From Daucus carota subsp. sativus (lineage: Eukaryota; Streptophyta; Magnoliopsida; Apiales; Apiaceae), in contig NC_030384.2 in assembly GCF_001625215.2 (NCBI RefSeq), positions 41,698,390 to 41,762,389 of the forward strand: 64,000 nucleotides of DNA, written 5' to 3'. This document shows positions 12,639-25,474 of the stretch, piece by piece. The first letter of the stretch is position 1, and each line of letters opens with the position of its first letter. A program made the position numbers and the translations under genes. The notes under the pieces are model-generated. The model searched no databases, was not told the origin of the DNA, and worked only from the letters and a program-made list of their open reading frames with translations.

Positions 12639-13814
12639 TCTCTCCGTTTCTCTCTCGAGATCTCTCTCGATCTGGACCCAAAATTTTATAAGTCTTCGTA
12701 CTATTATTTTTTTATTTACTTCCAGACTCGATTTTTCTTTTGTGTTTATCTGTTATATTTACATTTAGGATGCACCATGAGTGCATAACGTTGAATAATA
12801 ACAAATTAACAATCCAGTCAAATTTAGCAATTTAATAATATTTTTGATATAAATTGATAATATTTATGACAATTTAATTTGAAATGATCTAAATTAATCT
12901 ATACTTATTTAAATTATGTTACTAAACCATATTTTCCAATGTTAAGGAAATTGAAAATAGTAACATTGATATATTGTTATTGAAGTGGTCAAATGCTCGA
13001 TTAGTTCAACTCTTCCAAATTTCTAAATTCTCTAAACTAGATAATATTATTGTTTCACGAACAATAACATAAAAATTATTAATCCATGACATTTAAACTA
13101 TAAATTGAAAATATAAAAAATTATGGAAACAAACATTTTGTAGACAAGAGGCTCAACACTTGTACAGCTTCTGTGACTGTGAGGGAGCTGGAAGAAAAAG
13201 AGGCAGAAGTAAAAGAATACTGGTTTCCAGGAAAGAAGAAGTGTTTATTATTTATAAACAATAAATTATTTATAAATGAGAATTAATTTTTAATTTATGT
13301 TTGTGCATAAATTTTGATATTTATAATTCATTGAAGGTATTGTTTTTTTTTTTGAACATTGAAGGTATTGTTAAAACGGATAATAAAAAGAAGACATTCA
13401 AGGATTAATGGGAAGATAATTCAATAGATCAGATATCAATTACATGATTAATTAAATAATCAACAAACGAATTGCGGAACAAGAGTTAATGCGATTAATC
13501 GATCAAACTTTTAGAAAAAGCTCATCGGATATAAGAATTATTAGTACAACAATAATCTATACATCATCGTTTGAAATGAACCTATACCATCTTATAAAAT
13601 ACTACACAAATGCCTGCTTTTAGTAAACAAGAAAAAAGAAACTGTACTCTTGCATCGCCAAACACCCACATTAAGATATTCTACGAAATTTTGTCTAAGT
13701 TAGTTACACCACGGCACCACTATGAAACTCCACAGTAGTCGTTAGTGTAAGATCCTGAAGTTGAGTAAATGAGAAGGCTGGTAGTAAAGACAACTCTGTC
13801 CTGCCATAGTGTCC
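12639..13814. other. Spacer: OST1 leader/promoter and MLO-A 3' region
   Basis: The first part is the OST1 leader and upstream region on the minus strand, with pyrimidine/purine-rich runs. The middle is very AT-rich with no gene signal. The last 250 bases probably contain the 3' UTR of the MLO gene. A short duplication of TTGAAGGTATTGTT flanks a poly-T tract near 13335-13370. Nothing else is recognised. Confidence 0.5.
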
Positions 13815-16800
13815 TTAAAGTCCGCCACCTGATTGCTTATTAAAAGGGGAACGTTGTTCAGGAATGTCGACACTTGAAGCGTGACCTACCCTATGGGAAT
13901 TTGGGTGCTGTGGAGAATCATGAGGTGAATCAGGCGGGGTGACTAGTTTCCGAGCAGGCGGTGCAGGTGAAGGCTTACCTTCAGCCTTTTTCTTTTGAGC
14001 ATGTTTATGCCATGACATTAGTGCTTTGTTAGTTTGTTCGTCGAAAATAGACTTCTTCATGGTTGATCCCATCTGAAAAATAGATGGTGTTTATCAACTA
14101 TCAATAACAATTACAAGTAAAAATGTATCATCTTGTGTGACTATAATTCCAAATAACTCTATTTTAATCAGAAAACTATAGCAGATGCAACTCTGTCGCG
14201 GAATGGAGGACTTGACATAGAAAAATACCTGTGTAACCAGAGCATACAGTGGGAGGGTGATATAGCTGCATAGAAACAGAACCTCAACCCTGCCAAATTC
14301 ATCACCTAATTAGATGTCGTGTGTTGTTGCATAACAACAATAGATCATTTTGCAGTGGTCATTAAAATGATGAAATCCTCTGTTTTAGTCGCATGATATC
14401 AGAGCAGCTATTTGCCAATCTGAAGCAACTTATTCCGTTTCTGTTTGCTGCGAATTATCTGGAGGACTGAGGGAAGGAACTTTTATTGGACTTACCCGAT
14501 GCAAACTCTTAGATACTGAAGATATTTGTCACTGTGAAAGCAAGAGTTCAACCCGAACTCGTACTGCATCAAAAAAGGTAGGTAATTTCTCACACAGAGT
14601 ACTTAACTGCATAAAGAGGAAATATGTAAAAGGGTGGTCGCCTCATTACCGATATCCACAAGAAGTATGTTATCTCGATTGCATTCTGGACACAAAGGAA
14701 AATATATAGCGCCAGTTGGTTAGAAAACTTCTGATTAGCATTATGACACGTATTTGCATACACTTTAACAAAGCTATATTTGTACTCAAACTTTTTGCTC
14801 AAATTAGGAGAAGTTTCAAGTACGGAGAAGTTTAAACAAAGACAAGCCATAAAACAGAGGCTTTTTAAAAGGGAGGCAGAAGTGACCTGAAAGAGTGTGA
14901 GATGAATCAGATAGAGAAGTAGCTTAGGCCAACTGAACCAAAAATATCGATCAGACACTTGAACAAGAGGTATGCCTTGTACTATAGCATGTCTTTCTGT
15001 GATTTCAATGGCCATCTGTGATATAATTGCTTGAAGCTTTGTTCCGATGATCAGAATTGCCTTCAACCAAGAAACCCATGCTACATTTATCTTTTAAAAT
15101 ACTAAAATACGAGGATGACAATATATACACAGTTTAATAAGTTCTTACAAATAGCGGCATGACAGAGAGCCAAAACATAGACTGCCATCCTGCAAATTAC
15201 AAATGAAGATGAATTTTGCTATCTATCTGATATTGTGAAGGTATAAAATATAAATGGAAGAGATAATGTACCTTCAACATTAAGAGTCAAGTAAACGACC
15301 GCTGAAGCCCACAGCAGGGGACTGCAATATCATCAGCGCTTTACTTTAGACGAGTCTTAGACGGTGAAGAAAAAAAGTTGTGTGGGACAAATTCATCAGA
15401 AGAAGCCATGATAGACAAAAGTTCACATTGTGAGTGAATGGTACCTTATTCCTACTATAACCTTGAAATCATCTTCTAAAGACCTTTTGATATACTTCCG
15501 GAAGTCAAACTTACTTCCAGGTGATAAATGAACCTAAAAAAGCAATCGAAAATAAAATATGGAAGATTAGAAGCTTGAAGTATCCGAGAAAACTTATAAA
15601 TATTATAGAACTTACATTGATGAAGCCCTGGCGCATAGCGAAGTAGTCAGCTTTGCGAACAGACCTAAAGAATTGCCGGAAAAAACAACCCTGAAATTGG
15701 CATATGCATCAGGGAGAAGGGTGCAGGGTTAGGAAAAATATTTTGTTTATAGGTTACTGAACTATTTGGTGTGTTTCTGATGTTGCTTGTGATTATCCAG
15801 CTACTGTTGAGCAATTTGATCAATTTCTTACAACGTAAAAGAAGATAGGTGTTTTTGTCCAGAAACTAGTGTGGTCTCTCACGAAAGACGTCTCATGTGC
15901 AAGCCTGAATTTGTCTGCATCATTAACACGTAGTAAAGAATAATTAGACAATCTAATCGGTTGGAGGAATCCCAGATGTGGATTCAAATTCATTTTTAGT
16001 ATAAGAAACAAGAAGGTATGTAAATTGGTAAGTATCCAGGAGAAAACCATCTTTGTGTTCATCCTGTGCAGCAGCTTCTTCCTCCCAGCTCCTCCAGCTA
16101 CGCAGCTAAATCAACGAATAAAATTCATAACCATTTGTGATAAGCTTCAAATGGTGATTACAGTTCTGATAGCTACAACCTATATTTATACAAATATATA
16201 CTAAGTAAAACGGTGCAAATTATTTACCTTTGACCTTCCAAGGAACATTGTCAAGGCACTGTAAACAACATGAAACACTGCCAAAAAGAAGATGAAGATA
16301 TGTAACTGATGAACTCCATCAACAGATATAAGCGGTAGTTGACCCTATGTCAGAAAATTGCATTAGTCAACCATCTGGAAAGAAAATCTTCACATTCAAG
16401 TAGTACTCGTAAAAAATTAACAAATATTATAGACCCTTTGCAGAATCAATGCAGTTACACCTCTTTAGCACACAAGCTTCAAGTTTAAGTCATGGCACGA
16501 GCCTTTGATAGATGTGTCATTATAAATTTTTATGCCTTGTCAATTTATAGCATCAAAAGGCTTAAAAAGATACATCAAGTAAAGCAATTGGGGATAGCAT
16601 AATCAATTAAAAGAGAAAATAGGTTGTTAAAACCTCATGGCACTTATGTTTGCCTCCTCCTCCTCCTGACAACATCCTATGCTCATTCCACAGAAGCCTG
16701 CGATGCCCACCCCCACCCGCACCTCCACCCCCACCTCCACCTCCACCTCCACCTTTAGCCTCCTCATGTAGCAGATTTGCCGCCTCCTGCTGATATTCAT

Positions 16801-17322
16801 TGCTGGCATTTTTGTTGTCATGGACTTCTGGTTTTTTGCATGGTAACATTGTGTTTGCAATATGTTCAGAAATACAGATTCGGGCAATGTAGCTCTGCCC
16901 GAACGTCAGAAGTAGTGATATAAACCCCAGAACCATAAGCTCTGCAGAAGTCACAGAAAACCATCTAATCAGTACATTTAGTCACAAACCAATGTACATT
17001 TAGCAGCTGCATAAAATGATAAAAAGCTAGTAGCCGTACCTCCTTTAATCTTCATAAGAGCTTCAACTAGCGGTCTTTTGTTTCTGCTTCTAAACGACTG
17101 AAAACAAAAAAGATCTTATCATTGCCAAAGAGACCAAACACAATGCCAAGTAATTTGAAACAAGCTATTGCATGAGTATTGAGAGTTACATACATGTTCA
17201 ATAGCATGCAAAATTTTCTCCAGTAAAATAGAGATGATAACAATAACTGCACAAACAAGACCAACTGCCCAGGTGGGCGTTTGATCAAGCTGCCTCGCAC
17301 CAGGCGCATCTCCCCCTGACAT
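13815..17322 (-). CDS. MLO: MLO family seven-transmembrane protein (MLO-A)
   Basis: Plant plasma-membrane protein with seven helices and a C-terminal calmodulin-binding domain. Different clades control powdery mildew susceptibility, pollen tube reception or root responses, probably through calcium. Fifteen exons in coding order: 17322-17194, 17097-17040, 16941-16634, 16344-16228, 16105-16048, 15914-15832, 15690-15616, 15533-15445, 15321-15272, 15189-15149, 15060-14887, 14685-14650, 14563-14496, 14289-14229 and 14072-13815; 534 residues, the usual length. Family landmarks: TPTWAV near the start, [54 protein letters not shown]-type [26 protein letters not shown]. The calmodulin-binding region is near residues 463-478 ([14 protein letters not shown]). 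The first extracellular loop has an unusual glycine run. It resembles the clade with AtMLO5/7/8/9/10 more than the mildew clades, but this is a judgement by eye. Confidence 0.95.
16706..16755 (-). repeat. Imperfect CACCTC/CCACCC repeat coding for polyglycine in MLO-A
   Basis: On the plus strand this is a run of CCACCC and CCACCT words; read on the coding strand it gives eleven Gly, Ala, then four Gly in the first extracellular loop, with a second run of five Gly shortly after. Most MLO proteins have a shorter, mixed sequence here before the HRRLLW-type motif. It is a likely site of length variation by slippage. Confidence 0.85.
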
Positions 17323-17710
17323 TTCTTGTTAAGCTCGATCCTCCTTATGCAAAATGTACATCTATCATGGGGCTCCAAACAAGCATGCATGCAAATTCTA
17401 ATGATATTTATGCGTAAAATACGAGTAATTGTAATCCAAAAATCTCCAGTGTGGCTTAGAAATTTCAAGTATGGTATTGTTCTGTATTCTGGTTGAAAAT
17501 TGTTGGTCCTGGACCCGGTAGTCGTATTGTAAGAGAAGTGAATCATTTTTTTCAATCAAGTTTATCCTCAGAGTATTATTAGGAGTTTGATCAAACAGTG
17601 ACCACCGAATTATCAAACTAGGTACATTTATTGTCACCCAAACAATTTAAACTTGGACATCTCATAAACAAAATAATAACAAAATTAAAAAACAAAACAA
17701 TAAAAAAATA
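17323..17710. other. MLO-A leader and spacer
   Basis: Upstream region of MLO-A on the minus strand, up to the tRNA. AT-rich, no clear TATA box or other gene seen. Confidence 0.5.
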
Positions 17711-17781
17711 CGCCGCTGCCGGGGATCGAACCCGGGTCACCGGGTGACAGGCGGGAATACTTACCACTATACTACAACGAC
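17711..17781 (-). tRNA. tRNA-Asp (anticodon GTC), probably degenerate
   Basis: The reverse complement reads as a tRNA-Asp: acceptor GTCGTTG pairing with CAGCGGC (with G:U pairs), D arm with the A box around TAGTATAGTGGTAAGTAT, anticodon loop CTGTCAC, and a T arm CCGGGTTCGATCCCCGG containing the B box. A run of seven T follows, a normal RNA polymerase III terminator. The 3' side of the anticodon stem reads CCGG where the usual gene has GCGGG, one base short and one changed, which breaks pairs at both ends of that stem. Length is 71 instead of 72. The internal promoter is intact, so it may be transcribed, but I would treat it as a likely pseudogene. It lies 389 bp upstream of MLO-A. Confidence 0.75.
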
Positions 17782-18245
17782 TTGATGTTTGTTATATGTA
17801 TTCTTGAAAAAAATTGGGATTCATAACGAAAATATTATCAAATTTCCTTGTAAAAAAACAAATTAAATTTAGACAATCTTTATAAAATTGACTTTAGATT
17901 CTCTTTCTCGTGTTTAAATACAACTTCTGAGTTTTTTTTTTCTACGATATGAGTTTGATAATCCATGTAAACATATATGTATTAGATCTTAATGCAATAC
18001 ATCTTCTTATAAATTAGAAATAGAAAAATTTCTAAATCACATCGAAATATAGCACGGATGATATGTTAATTGATTGTCGGAATATGAAGAAAAATAGTGA
18101 AATCAAATTTTAGAAAAAACTAACTGAATGACGGAAAAAATTACGTCATACCGAGAGGGCGTATTTTAGTTATGCTTGGTTACTTCCTCGGTCATTAGAT
18201 TCTGTCTAAAAGTCGTATTTGATACATTTGATTAATACATACATG
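17782..18245. other. AT-rich spacer
   Basis: Between the tRNA and the hAT-type element. No reading frame, promoter or repeat recognised. Bases 18238-18245 are the left target-site duplication of the next element. Confidence 0.5.
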
Positions 18246-18617
18246 CAGTGTTCTAAAAATTCCGGATTTAACCGATTAATCCCCGATTAATCCCCTGCGA
18301 GGTCGGTCACCGATTCGATTTTTGAAATCCGATTAATCTTTATATATATTTCTTAATCGAAGTATATATGATAAATTACTAAAATTAAAATACTATATTA
18401 TTTTAAATATAAATAATTATAGAGTTTATGAATATAGAAGATATATTAGTTACTAAATAGTTAATATAATAATAACTAAATATTAAATTATATTTTAATA
18501 TTAAAATAAATCCAATTTTTACTCCGATTAATCTTTCCGATTAATCCCCGATTTCCGATTAATCCCTAAATCGGTGGCTCAACCGATTTAGTCCGATTCC
18601 CGATTTCCGTAACACTG
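18246..18617. mobile_element. Non-autonomous hAT-type MITE
   Basis: A 372-bp element beginning CAGTGTT and ending AACACTG, flanked by a perfect 8-bp direct repeat CATACATG (18238-18245 and 18618-18625). An 8-bp duplication with CA..TG termini is the hAT signature. Subterminal regions on both sides are built of repeated CGATTAATCC-like words; the middle is very AT-rich. No coding capacity. The perfect duplication suggests a fairly recent insertion. It shares termini and subterminal words with the element at 58621. Confidence 0.85.
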
Positions 18618-18625
18618 CATACATG

Positions 18626-19040
18626 CAGGAATTATAATGTTTGAATTCGTTTCTCATTCATGAGTAAATTAATTAACTTCTTCTTACATGTACGTCGGAA
18701 TACATTTGAATTCTGATAATTATATATGACTATGAAATATTGTGTAAATTAATGAATTTCTAATTTATAATAAAATATATACTAATATTTCACCAAAATA
18801 TTCAGTAATCAATGACCTCATTAAGATAATAAGTTTTTCCATGTCGAAGATATTAATTTATAGAGGTTTTACTTGTATCAATTCAAATTTCCTAGTAGCT
18901 AGTTGATACTTGATAGTTAAGAGCCACACGGGGAGTAAATTGAAAAAAATTGACTTGGAACGCATTTGCAAAATCTGAACTCTATATGAACAATTGGATG
19001 CTACCAGTAAAACGTCTGCGCCACATAACTAGAGAGAAAA
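18626..19040. other. Spacer and 3' region of the DHHC gene
   Basis: AT-rich sequence; the last 150 bases before 19041 are probably the 3' UTR of the S-acyltransferase. Nothing else seen. Confidence 0.5.
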
Positions 19041-22000
19041 CTAGTTTTGCTGAGAATCACCTGGGTTAAACACTGGCAGCTGGCCACCCCTCTGTGCTCT
19101 ACTCTGCTGATAATAGCTTGGTGTCGGAACTCTGTCAGAACTCGCAGAACCTGCACTTAAGTTTCTTGTCCCTCTGCTTAACTGTTCATTAACAAGGGGA
19201 CCACCATAGAATATAGACTGACATGTGTATGTAAGCTCTGGACCAGGAGGCACCTGAGAGGAAGAACTCACATTTTGGGTTGATGCAGACACAAAACGCC
19301 CAGCATCTTCATCATAATATATGGATGACCTTGTGTTTGATGTAAAAACTGGGTTGTTTCTCCTCATTGGTACTGGTGATGCAGCCCCTAAAACTGCAGC
19401 TTCGTTCCCTCTTGATGACCCTGGAGATTGATCAGCAGATGCCTGATACATTGGATTGAAGTGTTCTGCATTTGGAGTCTGCTGTCCAAAGGGAGAGGGA
19501 GTGAAGCTGGGAGGGAGGGGACTGCTCAGATTACTGATGCTGTGATCACAAGTTTCAATGTCTTCCCTGCTAGCACGACTGGGTGGATATGAGCTTTTTG
19601 AACCAGACCTCGCAGATCTTCCACAATATTCTCTGTTCATACTAGGACTACTTCTATTACCCATATTGTAACTTGACAAATGATCAAAATCATATTTTTG
19701 AGGCTTTGAACTAATTGGACGTAGAACTGATGATGAAGCTCTAGCCTTGGCTCCTGCTTTTGCTGCCTCGCTAGGATCCAGCTGTGCGAGCTTCCAAGAA
19801 CTGATTTTAACATGCCGATGTGGTACCTTCTTGCCCTTTTCAGGTGGATGAACTGCATCAGGATCAACAGTTGATGGTAGGCGTCCTGGGTCAAGATGTG
19901 GAATAATCTCATCCTGCAACTAATGTTAAACAACATTTATCAAAACTTTGTCATCTGCGACTATCCCCAATACAGAGCAAATTTTCCAGAAACACGCTAT
20001 AATAAGGTAAGCAGACCATGCAATTCTTCCAAAACAAGACAATTTAGAGATAAGCAGACAAGTATCACATGCCTAAGTTGACCACATTAAAAATATATTG
20101 AACTTGGCAAACAAATACTCAGGTGAAACTAGCCAGCAGAATGTCAAGCGTCTTTAAGCGTAAGACATGCAATTTTGATAGCAAAAATAGTACAGCAATT
20201 TTATAAATACATATGATGCTACCAATAAGTGGTAAGCAAGGCCTTAAATGAACCTAAACTATTCAGTGATAAGGTCGAAAAAGATCGGTTCGAAATCAGC
20301 TCATAAACGAGCTGAACTTGAAATTGATTTATAGGTTTGTTTCATAAACACCCCAAACTTGATCGTAGAAGGGTGCGGCTAGATAGCTTGTGAACAGACA
20401 CGATAAGGTGACTCGCAAACAAATTCGATAATTAGGTTCGTGAATATTATTCAAGAACAAGCTCGATAACTAGCCCATAGTTGTGCTCTTCAATATAGGT
20501 TTAATTAATACGTATTTATGTATATTATATATTTAATTTAAAATTATTATGATTGTCACTTTCAGTTATTTATTTCTCTTATTTTTATTAAGTTATAGTA
20601 TTTGTTACCCAATAAAATATAAGTCATATAAAGTTTAACTAGTACAACATTGGAATTTATACTTATATAATTAGTCTGCAATATATATCCTATTTTGTTT
20701 TCAGATAATTTCTTATATTCGTGAACAAATTATATAAACAAACTTGTGAGTAATATTTGTTAGCAAGAGCTTGTTGTGACACATGTTCGCGATTTGTTCG
20801 CAAATGGTTCCTAAAAGCCAATTGTCTAATGTGCCAAACTCAAACAAGATTTTGACTCGATCCAAGTTTGCGCTACACATATTTTTGACAAGTCGATAAA
20901 GGCATGCAAGAGTTTGGCTCGACTTGACTTATTAACACTCCACTGATAAGAAGTAGAATAATGAATGAATCATCAACACATATATAGGTGTTAAAATTTT
21001 AATCTGTTTGTATCTCTATGAGAAGCAGTGCATATATTAAAAAAAAAAAAAACAGTTTTCTGTTGGCAATGAGCTCCAGTAAAATCAGAGGTGTTTCGTT
21101 CATATAAAGACGCTGTTAGAGAAAAATATTTTAGCAAAGTGTTGTAGCAGATTCATCAAAGGGCCGACAAGGCATAATAATAGGGGAGTGGTGTTGGAAG
21201 CTCATCTAAAAGAGAGCAAAGAGGCAGACACAGTACCTGTTGATCCATAAAGATTCTTGGAGGAGTACACCATGCACCTTTGTATTGCAAGCCCATTCCA
21301 TGCAAGCTTCTTCCACTAATGGCAGTGACAGCAGAACTCACCGGTGAAGATTGAAGACTTTGCTGATCTCCACCGTCTACAGAAGGCCCGGGAGGTTCAC
21401 TTTGGGTCCTCATGGCAACAACATAATCATATGTTGAGATACCCTGGAGAAATACTTTAATGAGGTTGCTTATGTTATCTACCTTATTCATGATAGCAAG
21501 GATAAACTCCAATATACACACCTTACTAATCAGTATCAAGTGGAAGAAGAACAGTTCTCCCAGTGGCACTATCGCCAGTAAGGATAAACCTGTACATAGA
21601 GCCTAAAAACAAAGAACAAATAATTAATCGAAACAGGCTAAAGCATTGAAACAATGAGCAGTTAGGAGCATCGATGAGCACAACAAAAGCAACAATAAGT
21701 TCAAACTATTAATATTCCCAAAAGCAACTGGAACTTACTATTCAAAGAGGCTAGAACCAATAGTTAAAAAGGCTAGAAATCTTAAAATATGAATCCCATG
21801 AGATAATCTATAATATATAAGTCACAAGCAGACACCCAGTCTAAGGCAAAAGAATTTATGTTACACAGAAAATATGTAGCCAAGTCCATGCCCACGTGAA
21901 AGATCATTAATAAGATTAAGGTACCGAAAGAAATACAGCCAACATACCACTACGGTAGCAAACGGGGGTCGGGTAAGTGCTTCTCCAAGCCTCTCTGAGA

Positions 22001-25000
22001 TCAGGTGTTCTGTTGCTGTTTTCGAGGCGAAGCATCGAACAAAAACAGCTAAGCCAACTCCGAACTCGAAAATGAGCTAAAGACAAACATGCAAATTGCA
22101 GATGCCATGTTTACAACATAAACCAACTATAAATGACAGTCATGAAACTAAACGAGAATGCTAAATTAAGATCAATGGAGATGAACAGGCCAGAAAAGCA
22201 TCTTGAGTAAATCTTACCCATACAAGGCTTACTGCCATGAGGCACACAAATGTCATATAATTTTTCCTTCCTACACAGTTATTCAACCACTGCATGCAGA
22301 TTAAAAGGCAACATAACAAAATCAGACAAAAGGACAAAATTATTATTATATTAATATGCTTTTCCAAGTTAGTGAACACAACACAGAAAATTCAAGAGAG
22401 GAACCGGCTAACAGCAACAGACATTTATATACTTGACTCACTGCACAGTTAAGCAATTATGAAACTACCAGAACTTGATAGAACTTAGCTGATACAGTCA
22501 TACACTAGTTACACAGGCACACACACTAATCAGCAATTACATAGCTTGAGATAAAAAAATTACTCGGCAATGATGATCAAATCCATCAACACATTTGTCA
22601 CAACTACTGCAATGTTTGCTGAAGTTGCGCACCTGCAGAATTATTAAACAGTAGTTAATATTCTTCCAGTAGCAAACTTCCAGCATCAATATATTCCGTG
22701 CAGAAACTAGAAAGAGACTCGTAGATTTTAAGCATTAATGTAAATTCAGGGATGCATGTTGACCAATATATTTAGCCCATTGTTGTTAAAATCATGAGGC
22801 ATCGCGCTTCGCGTGGGGCAGAGGGCTCGTAGTACCTGCTAGCGAGATACAAAAAGACTCGCAAGATATAAAAAGACTGAAAGACCCTTAACTTAAAAAA
22901 AACAACCCTACTTATCATCATAAGTTCAACCCTCTACAAGGAAGAGAAGGAATCTGAGGGAACTGAGATCGAGCTAAACGATATGGAAACCTTTGACTTA
23001 AATGTTATTGGCTGATAGTCTGATACTTTTATGTTAGATTCCCACTATGCATGAGACTTTTATTTACGTTCAATATTAGAACAAACATCCTCCAAATTAT
23101 ATAGATATAGATAAATTATACAGATAATTTCATATTTGTCAAAACAATCGTGCGAGTAATCGCGCTTCAAAATTAGAGCTTGCGCTTTTTTCAATTTTGC
23201 CTGTTTCACAAAAGTGATCTAGCCGACTGAAATGCTAGTCATGCAGCAATACCTGATTTTAAGGAATTCTAACAAAACCTCACTGAACAATGTTTGTGAT
23301 TTCTTGGATTCGCTTTGATAATTTATAAGCTAAGGTATTATAAGAAAGAGGATTATACCTCAGCATTGCATATTGTGCAAAATACAGCATGCTGTTCTTC
23401 AAATTGCTGCTCAAAATAATCATCATCTTTACGGCAATCTGCCTTTACAAGACAACCACAAAGGAGTCCTCCAACTTTTGAGCAATAACTTGATGTATTT
23501 TTCATTGACATCCCTCCATATCTTAATTCTTCCTTCCCATGTTCTCCTACAAAAAAGCATTGCACAATCAGAAGCCAAAAGGCTGTTAAAGAAGCATCAG
23601 ACAAACAAGGTAGGCTTTTAAAGAAGCATCGGATAAACAAGGAATTATAAGTTATTATCAATTCTTCAAATTACACCGCCTTCTTCAGAACAAAACACAT
23701 GATCTAAATAAGTCAGGCATTTGACTTGAACCGCCATATAATTTCTTGCTTTCAACTTTTGAAATTCAATAGTCAAAGTCTTAAAGATCATAAATTATAA
23801 TTTCGAGAAGGCCTAATATTTTATACATAAATGAAGTTCATGAGATGGTGCTTTGACCTTCAAGTATACATATTATCAGATTTTATTGAATAAGAACTGC
23901 CAACCTGAGGTATCTGTGTCATGGTTAGAATTATAGGTTGGCACATCAGGTTCCATTAATATTCCAGGATCTGCAGGATCGATAGCTGTGCATCTTACAT
24001 ATAGTACAAATACAGAGAGAGCCTAGAAGCAGTGACAAACAAAAGATAGCCGGAAGATTAGCATATAGCACCACATAATTGATGAGAAAATAAAACTAAG
24101 ATAGGAAATGAGACAAAAAAATTTAGACCGTGAATTTACTAACCAAGAACGAATATACAGCAACAGCCACATATTCATAGACGTCTCTTCCAAGAAAGGG
24201 GGCAAAAAAAGCATAAAAGGCAACACATAGCAAGAAGAATACTGTTATAGCAACCACCTGTGACATCGCCAAGAAATGAGTAAATGTACAGCATATCCAC
24301 ACAGGTTATCAAATATTCAAGTAATCATTTAATGACTTCCTAGAACACTTCCACAGGCCCATATTAAACATGAAGACATACTTGTAAGTCACATAACGGT
24401 AAGGACAAATCATAAACTAATGATCTCAGAGTTTATAAATAAAAGATCAAACATAAGCATCATTCTATGTACCAAACTCTCACATCGAGAGCCGCCTTGT
24501 TGTTCAGGGTTTAGTCAAGTTTAAAAAACTATACATAGGCTAAGTGACTAAAAAACTTATGCACGCATATTAAAAGAATAGCTCACTGAATAGAAAGTAG
24601 ACATGTGCAGGATAAAAAAAAGTGTGTAATTCCCAAAGTCATAAAGTATTTCAGAATAAAATTAGAGTAAAGATAATTTGGCTTCATGGTTAGAATCTGA
24701 ATTATGGGTGAATTAGACGGTATTGATTATGTTATTTGATAACTCAATACCGGGTCTTTACACCCATATCTGTGACTGCCCATAGAAACTGAGAACAACA
24801 ACACTAATCCACTTTAAGAGTTTGCAATCAAATAAATTCACCAGAAACTTCAACACAGCAGAAGGAATTCTTTTACTAATAACCTGATGGAATTGATATA
24901 TTCTACAAGTACAAATGTCAAATTGTCAATGTATAATGTGTAAAGTACATGCGTAGGATGCTTATTGTCGATATACTTCTCTCCTTACCTAACTAGTGCA

Positions 25001-25474
25001 ATAATTCCGAAAATAGGCGGCAAGGCATAGAGGGTGCACTTCACAAACTATGTCATAGGTAAGACTTAAGAACATACAGCTCAACCAACCACAACTTGCA
25101 TCTACGATCAATATCTGATAGCATACAGATTATAGCCTCTGGGAAATTTAATCCCAATAATTCTGATCAAATACTGACTACAAACTTATTTTTCCTATGA
25201 CCAACGAATTTCATCTGAAAATATAGCCCATTACTTAAAACCCACACTACAATTCAAGAACATACTTCATAACTCAATGTACACACCAATAATCAATTTA
25301 AGATCCAAAACAAGAACCCACTCCATTACTTGTAGGCAAACAATATATACATGTAGATTACATAGTACCTTAGATTACCGTACTTAATCCACTTGAACAG
25401 CAAATATGGCTTAAAAATCATGTAAGTACCTGAAAAGTGTGAGCAGGCAGTTCCCACCCATGACGCCTAGGCAT
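19041..25474 (-). CDS. PAT (AtPAT19-22 group-like): DHHC-type protein S-acyltransferase (palmitoyltransferase)
   Basis: Membrane enzyme that attaches palmitate or a related acyl chain to Cys of target proteins. Ten exons in coding order: 25474-25430, 24257-24144, 24022-23905, 23546-23359, 22632-22564, 22289-22218, 22076-21948, 21602-21522, 21443-21237 and 19913-19041, giving 631 residues. Start is [12 protein letters not shown]. Four membrane segments: two before the zinc-binding Cys-rich domain, two after. The catalytic domain is intact: [13 protein letters not shown], then [17 protein letters not shown] with DHHC split across an exon junction. The Thr-rich motif after helix 4 reads STYDYV, a plant-type variant of TTxE. 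The last exon alone encodes 290 residues of Ser/Pro-rich, apparently disordered tail with basic patches. The gene lies between two MLO genes on the same strand. Subgroup assignment is by resemblance only. Confidence 0.93.
20264..20945. mobile_element. Probable hAT-like non-autonomous element in the last DHHC intron
   Basis: Intron 9 holds a block with CAGTG at its left end and, on the reverse strand, CAGTGGAGTGTTAATAAG at its right end. In between are words such as AACGAGCT, TTCGTGAACAAAT and GTTCGCGATTTGTTCGC, typical of a widespread group of plant hAT-derived repeats. Flanking bases do not form a clean 8-bp duplication, so the element is old or its ends are slightly misplaced. Confidence 0.45.

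Noticed and set aside
22785-23225. GC-rich words (GCGCTTCGCG, AATCGCGCTTC) in a DHHC intron
   Set aside because: Suggests a decayed transposon, but no inverted ends or target duplication could be placed.
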